From the NCBI GenBank assembly GCA_030737875.1, contig CM060922.1, forward strand, positions 306,147,456-306,211,455: a DNA stretch of 64,000 nucleotides, in the 5' to 3' direction. The notes under the pieces were generated by a model. It was not told the DNA's origin. It saw nothing but the letters and a program-made list of their open reading frames with translations, and did no database searches. The stretch's first letter is position 1. Each line of letters starts with the position of its first letter. A program made the translations under genes and the position numbers. Below, one piece after another: positions 20,878 to 31,132 of the stretch. The DNA is from Allium sativum. Its lineage: Eukaryota > Streptophyta > Magnoliopsida > Asparagales > Amaryllidaceae.

Positions 20878-22795
20878 CAAAATATGATTGATACGAATAA
20901 AACAAAAGCATTTGATATTATTACTAGTGTTTATATGTTTCAAAAACAATTTCAATCATAACTATCAATCATAGACGGCATGGGTACCATATATCATGTC
21001 GCCATATATATATACAATCAAAACCGCACAGTCACGTATTTGGAAATTGGATTTCCGTCATGAACCAAGGCAAAAGATAGTCCTTACCGAATTCGTGACT
21101 CTCTAGCCCGAGCCACAGGAAAGCGCGCAGGAAAGCCTTGGAGCAACAGGGCCGGTCCACCAATGTGGATTATTATGCCTGAACAATACGTTTCCCCGCC
21201 CTTTGGGGCGTAAACGAGCCAACGAATGACTCCATCGGACCCGGATCGTCCGATCAAACCGAGGCGCCTCGCAACAGAAACAACCACACAAGTGAAAAGT
21301 ATATAAATGTCAAGGCTGGTAGGTCACTGACACCACCCTAGATAGAAAGAAACGCATGCCCTCCCTGAGGTCCTTCTCCCGTTTCTGGTTCATACCGGGG
21401 TGTAAGGCTCGCGAATTCACATTATACACAAAGCTACGCCACACAGGCGGGGCTTTGATCATCACCACAAGACTTTGCTTTTCAACAGAAGCCTTGATCA
21501 TTTGCCACTTAGGCATGCCACACTAGCAATTCATGCCATGCGACTGATGTCCATCGGCGTTTCAGAGAAGGGCGTTAAGCAAAAGAATAAATTCTCTGCC
21601 GCCAAACAGATGTATATTTAATAGAGATCAATCAACACAGAATAAAATCCAATGTCAGACACACAGTCCATTTACAAGTCCGTTCTGGGTCTGAACGAAA
21701 CCGGAGGCAGTAAATACCTCGCAAACCCATCGATCACCACGTACGTATGGACGATCACCACTCATTATCCATATTTCGGGATGTCTCCCAATCAGGACCT
21801 CGGTTACCATCCAAACGAGGTGAAGATCTCCGGTCTTCGACCACCGTCTTCATCTTCGATTTCTTATCGTCGATTCAGTTATTCAGAATGGGATAAACCC
21901 GGCCTTTCTAAGAAACTCGTGTATACAATAAACAAGTGCAACACTAACATATACACACATCATTTCAATTCATTAGTCACTAACCGTAAATCAGTAAGAG
22001 AACGATTACCCGAAATATTAACCCCGAAGGCCGAAACCAACATCAGATCAATACCCAAGAAACCATTCGACTTAGCCAACCTTCAGTTAATTCCTAAATT
22101 TACATCCATATCGTTTATAATATTTTATAACGATTTATCGCTATTTTTACTTATTTTAAAATAGCCATTTTATTCAAAACGACGCTTCGGGCCATAACGC
22201 GGCCGTGGCGCTGTTTTTCTTCAGATTTGATTTACACATATCTGAAAATCTAACCGTTGGATCTTCACAAAATTTACATCATTAGAAAGATCTTTTCAAA
22301 ACGAATCCAACAGTTCCAGTTTCGGGAAAATCCGACGGTCGGATCTCCCGGTATAATCGTTTGAAGTTTCGATTTCAAAATACGAACTGCAGCGTCGTTA
22401 TTTGATTAAATATAATTATAATTATATACATATATATAATCGATTCTGGTGCTGTTTTTCTTCAAATTTGAATAAACATTCCAGACAATCCAACCGTTGG
22501 ATTTTTACAAAGTTGGTGCCATTGGGAAGATTTTTCCAAAGCGAACCCAACGGTTGCGATTTTAGGAAAATCCGATGGTTGGATCTCCCGTACTAATCAT
22601 TTGAAATCACGGTTTCAAAATATGAACTGCAGTGTCATTATTCGATATATTTCAATTCTATTTAAATATATATATATATATCGATTCTTCGATTTCAAAA
22701 CTATTTTTTTTTCATACATTTGATAAAAATGATATTTTTATCTAACTGTCTTCTATTTCAATACTTCACTATATTTAACAAGTCATGTATATAAT

Positions 22796-23126
22796 AAAAA
22801 TGTGATTTTTATATTTAAAACATGAAGATCATTCAACACATGAATTTCTAATCAACGAATGAATATCGATTCAACACATGAAGGTTTTCTATAGTTTATA
22901 TACATAGATAAAAATGTGATTTTTATATTTAAAACACGAAGACCATTCAACACATGAATTTCTAATCAACGAATGAATATCGATTCAACACATGAAGGTT
23001 TTCTATAGTTTACATACATAGATAAAAATGTGATTTTTATATTTAAAACACGAAGACCATTCAACACATGAATTTCTAATCAACGAATGAATATCGATTA
23101 AACACATGAAGGTTTTCTATTCAACG
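22796..23126. repeat. Three 114-bp tandem repeats in D LTR
   Basis: Units begin aaaaatgtgattttt at 22796, 22910 and 23024 with few differences. Each carries a cattcaacacatgaa motif that also appears repeatedly in the C LTR near 14750-15000. Confidence 0.92.
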
Positions 23127-23934
23127 AATAAATATAGTTTCAGCAAATGAAAATAATTCAAACACATGAATATTATTCAAAATTTCGGCAGCATAACGGC
23201 AGGGTAGTTAAAACCGGGACCATCCCTAGTACGGCTCCTCGCTCTACCTTAAAACCTCGCGGTTTTTGACAATGGGGATCATGCATCTAGTTTGCACGCA
23301 GGCGGCATGTATATATTTATTTCATTTCCACAAACTAATCCTATGTGGTTTCAACCAAATATTTCTCAACCATAAATGGGTATTGTTCAACCACAATCAA
23401 TCAATATTAACCACAAACAATCCCAATCAACCATTCACTATCAATCAATTTTCACACCAATCACAACCAATAAATATCATCCATGGTTTGTGGACGAGGG
23501 GCATATATAAATATATATTTATATTTATATATAGCAATTCACTTCTATTCCAACACACATATAATTTTTACAACGCATATATATAACTTATACATCGAAC
23601 GTACAACTTATACAACGCTTATACATGAGGTGTATAACGCTTATATAACCCATACATCAACTATATAATTTATACATCGTCGTTTTCCATATCATTTATA
23701 AATTAGAAATCTCACATTGGGTTCCACTCCACCAAAAATAGCAGAAGGCTCAGAAAAATATGCGGTCTCTTCTAAAATGTAGAAGACGTCCACACGAGTC
23801 CACTGTCTCTTGTTACACTGGATTTCGACAAGAAACGAAAAAGATATGATTTTTCAAAGTTTGCAACGGTTTTATACTGTTAAAAACAGTTTTAAATTAA
23901 ACAGCCGTATACCTCTATTTTTCTTCAAAACTAG

Positions 23935-24285
23935 GTTTGGATTTTCACGCAAATCCGTGTAGCGGTTGGACGATCGGAGTTTGCAGCGCTGTAGGGGGGT
24001 CGTGCGGCACACGTGCGCCTGAAGGGGGGTCCACTTCGGTGGCACCAGGCGTCGACGGCGGCGGTGGGAAGTCGAGAACTTTCTGGGCGTGGATCTCGGT
24101 GATGGGGGCACGAGACGGGGGGTGGCTGGTGTTGATTGGAAGAGGGGAGAGAGGGCTTCGAAGTTTGGGTGGTGGTGAGGCTTATCGTGGCGTGGCGGCG
24201 CCGGAAAATGAACGGGAAGGTTGGAGGTGGTTTCCGCCGTTAATCGCGCTTACGGGGAGAGAGAAAATGAGGGATTTTTTTTTTA
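23935..24285 (-). promoter_or_regulatory. GC-rich promoter-proximal block in D LTR
   Basis: Counterpart of the GC-rich island in C1. The sense strand is C/T-rich with a ctctctcc start-like tract and an upstream ccaatcag box and AT-rich stretch. Frames on both strands (23937-24293 plus, 23872-24111 minus) overlap and look compositional. Confidence 0.5.
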
Positions 24286-24708
24286 AATTCTGATTGGCCG
24301 CTGGAGTTTTAAAGGGGTTTTCTGACACGACCACCAATCTAAACCCAACGACTATCGTCCCTAGCGTTTTACCCCCGTTTCGAACACAATGGGATATGTT
24401 TCGTAGGCCCATTCTACTGTTTCAGTCAGTTTTCCTTCAAATTAAAATATATATCATTCAATATTCAATTTGAACGTACATTTCAATTTGCCAGTGCCAC
24501 AAACTGATTCGAAAAATTCCAGAAAAATAAATCTGGCTATGTTTTGACGATACGGTCCCAACAAAACTAGTTTCGTCGAATTCTGAGACCGTTTGCAAAA
24601 AGGTCCATTTTTGGTCGATCCAATTTAACTGTAATTGACCAAAACACATTTTCCTTTGCCACGCTCACACACTAGCTTCAAAAATTATGAAATTTGAAAC
24701 CTAGAAAT

Positions 24709-24713
24709 ATCTT
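24709..24713. other. Target site duplication of B, left copy (atctt)
   Basis: Matches 35534-35538 exactly. Confidence 0.95.
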
Positions 24714-24982
24714 TGTAACAACCCGTATTTCGATTACATGATTAAGACGAGAATCAAGGCAGAATTTAATTTTAAATTCTGAATCAAGTAAAACGGGCTA
24801 TGCCATTGCATTCGTCTCGGAAAAATACGCGAAATAGAGTCCGAGTTTTTGAAAATCGGAGTCCGTATGACCCGATTAAGGCCCAACGAAGTTTTCAGAA
24901 AATTCAAGTTCAAAAACGAGTTCTAATTTCAAAAATTAGGGCTGGAAGGCTAGGCGGGAAAAATTCCCGCCAGGCACCCCAA

Positions 24983-25056
24983 GTCGACAGCCCTGTCGAC
25001 TTGGGAGTCGACATGGCCTCACCCAAGTCGACAGCCCTGTCGACTTGGGGGTCGAC
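24983..25056. promoter_or_regulatory. Six GTCGAC sites upstream of B TATA box
   Basis: Sites at 24983, 24995, 25007, 25027, 25039 and 25051. Two inverted repeats have arms AAGTCGACAG and CTGTCGACTT around CC. The cluster lies 135-205 bp upstream of TATA. Copy at 31402-31475. Confidence 0.85.
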
Positions 25057-25189
25057 TTATGGTGGCCGAGCCATCTTGGCTTGGTGCACCTGCACTTGTC
25101 TCTGGTCTTGTTCTGGAAGCTTCCAACGTGGTTTGATGGCTCAGATCCATCCTAGGGTTAATCTAAGGGCCTAAAACTACCCTAATCTC

Positions 25190-25197
25190 TATAAAAA
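25190..25197 (+). promoter_or_regulatory. TATA box of B (5' LTR)
   Basis: TATAAAAA, followed by telobox-like accctaaaccct (about 25210). The upstream 50 bp resembles A's core promoter. A start near 25225 gives a leader of about 3.9 kb before the PBS. Copy at 31609-31616. Confidence 0.75.
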
Positions 25198-26148
25198 CAC
25201 CCCTAAGCCTACCCTAAACCCTCATTATTCATTCTTGCAACTAAACTATGGCAAAATTTTCACTCTCATGGCCTCCACCCTCATTCTAAAATTCCTAAGT
25301 AAATTCCTATGAGAGGTTTCATGATCATGAGAGTGTTAGAGAGTCCCTATGTTTGTATGAGAGCCTCTCAAGTTGATTTCAAGGCTAAAGCTTTGATCTT
25401 TGTTCATAAAGATAGGGTTTTTATTGATTTGGAGCTTTCATCTTTGGGTTCTTGGGATGATGACATGCATAGGCTTTGTCTTAATCTTTCGTTTAATCGA
25501 TTTGTGCCTTCATAGCAATGTAAGCCCTTTCCCTACTCTTAGATATTAACTATGAAGTTAAATGTTCATGTTGCAAGTTTGGGTTTGATCATTGAGTATG
25601 ATACATGCTATCATGTCATGCAAGTTTATGAAGTCATTATCTTGATCTTGTGGGCTAGAAGCTACAACCTTTGGGTTGAAATGTTGCATTAGGTAACATG
25701 AGAACCTTCATAACCTTTATGTCAACTTGCATATGAAGTCATAACCCTTATATTATGATATATGCGAGTTACTAGTCATCATTCCATGTCTTTTGTCACC
25801 ATGATTTGCTTATGTGCCAAGTTTGGGTTTATGCATGTTTTTGAGGCTTAAGAAGGTAACATGCAAGTTAATGAACACATTATGTCTCATTTGACACCAT
25901 GTTCAACTAGTGGCTTTACACCCCCTTTTGTCATGCCTTTGACAAGTTCCTTCTTTGAATCCATTATGCGAGTTTAAAAGCGTTGGGGTCACATTATGGG
26001 AAAACATAATGACATGAACATGATTTGGGTAAATGGGTATAAACAAGACAACATGTAACGTTAAATATGACATGTGTTTATACTTGAAAACATGACTTGA
26101 AATATAACATGGAAGTTGACATGTAAGTATGCTTGAAAACATAAGCTT

Positions 26149-26212
26149 GGGAATTTACCTATTAAGTTAGGTCTACCCATTGGGAATTTACCTATTAAGT
26201 TAGGTCTACCCA
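26149..26212 (+). repeat. Twofold 31-bp repeat in B LTR
   Basis: Units 26149-26179 and 26182-26212, homologous (reverse orientation) to 2831-2893 in A. Confidence 0.85.
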
Positions 26213-26284
26213 ATTGCTTGAAAACTTGTAATATGTGTTGGAAAACATAATGGACATGACACTTAGATAATATAAGTGTGGCCA

Positions 26285-26480
26285 ACTCGAGGTTGGGTTG
26301 AGTTTGCAACGTAAAACTACCCGGAACCGACCGGCCTAACTAGTAGTTGCAAACAATAGGACCCAATGTGAGAAGTTGGTCATGTTGTGCTTAAACCCGA
26401 GGTTAGACCAAGTTGTGGTGTAAAGCTACCCGGAACCGACCGACTTAACTAGTAACCGCAACAAAGTCTAATGTGAGAGG
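26285..26480 (+). other. Doubled hairpin module in B 5' LTR
   Basis: Module B1: outer TTGGGT (26293-26298) with ACCCAA (26361-26366); main GTTTGCAAC (26302-26310) with GTTGCAAAC (26346-26354); apical CCGG-AACCGA-CCGG (26321-26334). Module B2: outer TTAGAC (26403-26408) with GTCTAA (26466-26471); main GTTGTGGT (26412-26419) with ACCGCAAC (26455-26462), perfect as ACCACAAC in the other LTR. Confidence 0.82.
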
Positions 26481-26509
26481 TTGAGGTGCATTAAGTAATT
26501 AATGCCACA

Positions 26510-27270
26510 TGATAGGGTTAAGTTAATTTGATTAATGACTCTTAATCAAATATGACATGGACAAGTGGGTTAAGTAATTTGATTAGGCTAATGATACTTA
26601 ACAAAACATGACAAGGTTAGGTAGGTTAAGTAACTTGATTTGCCTAATGACACTTAACCATTTTTATACGACTAGTGGACGGGGTTAAGTTAACCAACAC
26701 TTAATCAATCCAACCCGATAACTTGGTAAGGTTAAGTAAGTTTTCTTAATGGCGCTTAACCGAAAAATAAAGTTAATGGATGGGGTTAAGATTAGACTCA
26801 ACTAGTCTAAACACGGAAATCGGATGGGGTTAAGTTAGTCTAAACTTAATTAATCCCACTGGGTAGTTTAATGGGGTTAAGTTAAACACTTAACTAATCT
26901 GACATGATGAATTGATGTGGTTAAGTGACCTATACTTAACCAATCTAACTCGTTAATTTATTGTGGTTAAGTTAACCAATACTTAACCAATATAATGTGA
27001 AAGCATGATAAGGCTAAGTCATGAATCGCTTGAATACACTTGACCGATTTGACTAAGTAAATTGATAGGGTCAAGTTAATATATACTTAACCAATCTAGA
27101 ATGATAATTGGACGAGGTTAAGTCGTGAATTGTTTAATATACTTAACCAACTTGAGCATGGTTTGTAGGGTTAAGTCTTGAACTTGGATACTTAGCCAAT
27201 TTTGACATGATTTGTAGACGGGTTAAGTCATGAACTTAAGTGACACTTAATCCGTTATGTAAACCCTAGT
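26510..27270 (+). repeat. Degenerate ggttaag / cttaacc repeat tract in B LTR
   Basis: Roughly a dozen irregular units of about 50-85 bp, each with ggttaagt and a later acttaacc, so neighbouring motifs are inverted and can pair. Copy at about 32929-33689. Confidence 0.75.
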
Positions 27271-28716
27271 TCTTAGGATTAGGTCGATAACCGTAGTTAA
27301 CAAGGAGAACGGGAATAAGGCTAAGTGGTAAACCTTAGTTGAAGAATAACTAAGTAATGATTCTTAGTCAAGGAAATTTAGACCAGTTCATAGATAGATG
27401 AGTAACCTAATACGGTAGGTCATCGTTAAGTATACGAGTAGGAGCAAGTGTCTGATTTGGATAAAGGCTCCAACGAACTGGGTAACGAAGCAGCGGCTTC
27501 GGGGAACGTGAGGGTATTCTTGGTATCCCTCTATGAGCTGCCAGGTGATTATACTAGGCTCATGAGAGGTTAAGGTCTGCGTTAGAAGAACCAAGAGTAT
27601 GCCTTGGTTGCTATGCGAGCGACCTAAAGACGGGGATGGATAGGGGATAGTCGACGATACACGGTCGTACCCTAGATAGCATTTCGTCAGGCTACCTACC
27701 ATCTTCGGTCAAGCGTGTACGTACGGAAAGGCAGAGAACACCCAATAGACCATAATTGCTATCTAATTATGGTTGCGGTAAGGCTAGGATTGTGGGTTGG
27801 CCAGTAGTGTGTTCTCATACAGGATTTATCCTGTCTTGTCTTTCACTAGTTGAGGGAGGGGTCGCGTGGGACCATAGCCACGTATAGAAAAATAGACCTT
27901 AGCATCTGCATCGGCAGATAAATCGAAAGCTCCCGACCGAGTCCTGTATTTCTTGATCTGCCCTGTGACAGGACTCGGATGGCACGATGTGATACATGTG
28001 CATACAGTCATGGAAAACGATTCACGATGAATGCGTGGGAAAAAGGGCGCGGTTGACGGTTAGCGTAAATCCTAGTGGCCCTGGGTGGTTGAACCAAAAC
28101 CAAGATACGAAAACGTGCAATAGGTAAGCGTAATCCCTAGTAGTCCTAGGTAGCATAAGTCCTAGTTGTACAAACAATGATTCATGTTGAAAGACCCTAT
28201 TTAGATATAGGGTGACAATCCGAAACGATCTTAAGGATCATGGAACTATGTTAAAGTAATATAGAACCTCATGGGAAAGCCCGTATGGTCTACGGCCCGG
28301 GACTGAACACTTACATGGCATAAAACATACGAGTTGAGTAACCTATATATGCGATATATTGGGTTGACATGGACCATTACACGACTTTGGAGTAAGGGTC
28401 ATTCATGGTTAACACATGATACGATGGGGATACTAGTACGGTAGGTGCAGAGCTAAAAGACAGGATAGATACCATGGGATGTTATACGTGATAGATATCT
28501 TGGGGATATTATACTTGACAGGAACTTGACGATGGGATACCTTGTTTTATCTTGACACCGTAATTTATCATGACACCTTAGTTTATCTGAGTTCAGTAGT
28601 TCATCCTGTTATTTTGATTTAGCTTATCTATCTTGTCATCATGCTTATGTTCATCTCAGTTTTCTCATGTCAGTTAACTTTACTAGTTTTTATGCTGATA
28701 GTAGATAGGGCTTACT

Positions 28717-28731
28717 CAGTCTTTTTGACTG
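28717..28731 (+). other. Leader hairpin I, element B version
   Basis: CAGTC and GACTG around a five-T loop, 386 nt before the LTR end. Flanks (cttact before, acccgc after) match A. Copy at 35136-35150. Confidence 0.8.
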
Positions 28732-29119
28732 ACCCGCTTTGTTTCGCCTCTTTTCTTCCGTTCCCCCCCCCCCCCAAGGTTACAGGGAGGAAATACTGTT
28801 GTTTAGTTCGGACTTCTTCTGCTTGAAGGTCATCATGGATGGCTTGGACTTTTCTTGGCTATGGCTACTTTACTGTTTTTTTGGGGAATAATGTATGAAA
28901 AAGTCTTTATGCTTCTTTACTATTGCAAGACAGGTTTTGATGTACTCTGATGTAAAAGGCTTTAGACCTTAATTATTGATGATTATGAAAGTTTGATTTT
29001 ACTTCCGCTATTTTATATGTTCTGTCTTGTGATATTTCTGTGCATGTTTATCAATAATGCCCCTCTAAAGCTAGTGCATTCCTTTGCGAGTGACCCTAGC
29101 GGAGGCGGGGTGTTACACG

Positions 29120-29131
29120 TGGTATCAGAGC
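29120..29131 (+). other. Primer binding site of B (initiator-Met tRNA)
   Basis: TGGTATCAGAGC, two bases after the LTR end. Confidence 0.97.
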
Positions 29132-29580
29132 AGAAGGTTACCAGACTGGGCAAAAGTTTTTAAAGACCTTCTGAAAACTATTTGAAAATCGTTTACAAAG
29201 AAGCATTTTTCAAGAAAATTTTCTTTTAAAAGAAAAAGGCTATTCCCCAAAGGCCATTAGCACTATCCTTGTTTCCTTAATTGAATCTCTTTTCCTTTCT
29301 TTCCTCCATCTGTAGTCATAGTGGTTTTAACTGCGACTAGTCTTTTCTATCTACGAAAGTGCTTTCCATGTGTTGGAGGTGGTTCTCGAGAGACCAGTGG
29401 CCGCGTTATAAGAAAGGATAGTGAGAAAAAGGATAAGGGATACGGGCTTAAGGATGAGCAACTTGTTGGTATGGCTTAGTCCTCAAAGGAGGGAGAAAGA
29501 TGGACAATGAAACCCATGACGAGAGAGTACCTTTGGCATGGTAAAACGGGGCGGATAGTTAAGTATCGTGGGATAAGGAC
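29132..29580 (+). other. B leader and unrecognised gag region
   Basis: Purine-rich after 29390 with no readable frame. The position corresponds to the leader and Gag of A, but I could not align residues here. Confidence 0.5.
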
Positions 29581-29584
29581 AAGA

Positions 29585-30398
29585 TCATCGGGAGGGCAAT
29601 AGTATGCTCTCATTTCTAGGGCACCTCGGAAGGAGGGTAACGATCTTGTTAAAGGTTTAGCTTTTCTTCTCTATCATCCTGTTAGGACTTCGTTTTTCGT
29701 ATCATTTAAGTCTGCTTCGATAGTTGAGTCTCTGCACCTTAAGTACTAGCGTAATAGAGAATCCCATTGTTGTCTCAAAGTCCTATTGGAGAATCAGTCC
29801 ATTTATACATGACTTGTTTGGATTTGAGAATGTATTCGCCAAGTGTTGAGTCTGGAAATGATGCTTATGTTTATAAGCTATGGATGGATTCTAAGGATGA
29901 AGTGGTTATCCAGTAAGGGGTGCCACTCTCGGTTTTGATAGGAGGGTAGTTAGACTCTTGACTAGCCTTGGTAATACCCTCGGAGTCTCATGTAACCTTT
30001 TGGGTTCGGTCATGATTAGTTACTTAGAATCCCGTGATGCCTTTATTGGAAATTTGAAGCCCGATCGAGTGGTGTTCGCCGATAAGATGGATGGGTTATT
30101 TCACTTATGCATGGGTTATGGAAGTCACCCTAGTAAGTGCGCTTGGTAACCTGGTTGACATATGTTTACTTTCAAGAGGAAGTTCTTCTACATGGAATAC
30201 CTTATAGTATATAAACGAGATCAAGATTCATTAGTGAATTTTGGAAAGCTTGCATGAGATCATGAGTACGCAGTCATGTTTGCGCCAAGTATTCTAGAAA
30301 AAGGATAAGCGCAAGTGGAACGAGAGGCGACGAAGAGATGAGTTCCAGCTCATGTTATGGAAACAGGAAATAAGAAGCTACGAAATCGCGAAGTTAAA
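29585..30398 (+). pseudogene. Collapsed gag-pol relics of element B
   Basis: Short stretches match element A Gag-Pol in the same order. A Gag-linker piece resembling SSGGQ..LM.PS lies near 29585. A protease N-terminal piece (LAFLLYHPVRT) lies at 29657-29690, but the DSGA active site is destroyed. A protease C-terminal piece starting GATLGFDRRVVRLL runs from 29930 to about 30060. It is fused directly to an RT piece (VVFADKMDG, from 30069). An integrase piece (FISEFW) lies near 30226, in another frame. The chromodomain linker KKLRNREVK lies at 30372-30398. Multiple stops and frameshifts occur, and about 80 percent of the ancestral ORF is missing. No function is possible for the encoded proteins. 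Confidence 0.85.
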
Positions 30399-31097
30399 AG
30401 ACGGTCAAGGCACAATGGAATTAAGCTCGAGGAAATACGACTTTGATGGTCAAAGACTAGATACGCGCATGATATCTCTTTTTGGGAGTACATCCTTGAT
30501 CCCTGTTTTCTGTAGAGCCTACTTGTAGGCTATCTTTTGTGGACATCCTCTCGGTCCTATTTTCTGTTACAAACCCCGTAAGGAGTTTGTCTTGTTTATC
30601 TTCTCGACCCTGTTTCAGGGAATCCTAGGTAGAACACTATGGATGTAAACATGTATTTGGAACATGTTATGATTGATATGGTTGCAAGTGGTTGTAAGTG
30701 GTTGCAAGTGGTTGCTCGTGGATGCGCGAATACACATTAGATACTAGCTCGACTCGGTCACATTTCATATTGCATATGCACGAGTATTTATACTTGTTAT
30801 GGATGAAATCGAATGTATTATCATGCGGTTATTGCATATGAATGAATGATTGTGCACGCATATAGTATCTATATGACTAGGATTATTTGCATACATGTTG
30901 GATTCATGGCACTATACATATTTTGCATTAGAAAGATTATTCAGGCCTGATCATTAGCATTAGCTAAGGAACATGTACACACACGTTTTGCATATATTCA
31001 TACAGCATTAGAAATCATCTAAGGACAATGGTTGCTTGTGGATGATGTTTTGAGTAGATGGATGATGGATGGTAGGATATGTTCTTCCTAACTTGGA
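30399..31097 (+). other. B 3' noncoding region
   Basis: AT-rich sequence with gttgcaagtgg repeats near 30683-30715. Its general character matches A's 3' noncoding stretch (gcatatg, gatggatg motifs). Confidence 0.65.
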
Positions 31098-31115
31098 GAT
31101 TTCGGGGACGAAATC
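31098..31115 (+). other. Pre-PPT hairpin of B
   Basis: GATTTCG, GGGA, CGAAATC, identical to A. Confidence 0.85.
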
Positions 31116-31117
31116 CT

Positions 31118-31132
31118 AAAAGGTGGGGAGAA
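31118..31132 (+). other. Polypurine tract of B
   Basis: aaaaggtggggagaa abuts the 3' LTR. Confidence 0.93.

Larger units (their letters stand above)
20273..24713 (-). repeat. Element D left LTR, main part
   Basis: Begins tgtgacgacccc directly inside the C1 LTR (preceded by tttcc). With 35539-35978 after element B it totals about 4.9 kb. It is related to the C and F LTRs through leader hairpins I (20648-20661), II (20714-20725) and III (20808-20877). It also holds two related segments at 22200-22390 and 22440-22630, three 114-bp repeats, and a GC-rich block. The 170-codon frame at 21652-22164 has no counterpart in the related C copies and is not called a gene. Confidence 0.9.
24714..29117 (+). 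repeat. Element B 5' LTR
   Basis: 4404 bp, starting tgtaacaaccc and ending ggggtgttaca. The end region, read in reverse, resembles the start of A's LTR (tgtaacacccc followed by gctakggtcactc). It contains the GTCGAC cluster, TATA, the doubled 31-bp repeat, two hairpin modules, a ttaag repeat tract, hairpin I and a poly-C run near 28765. Frames such as 24800-25174 and 25309-25515 have no recognisable product; their identity in the other LTR is expected from LTR identity alone. Confidence 0.96.

Noticed and set aside
21652..22164. 170-codon frame in D LTR
   Set aside because: The homologous stretch in C1 and C2 is full of stops and shifts, and nothing in the translation is family-like.
24800..25174. 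124-codon frame in both B LTRs
   Set aside because: It spans the GTCGAC cluster and the promoter, upstream of the TATA box, so it is very unlikely to be expressed.
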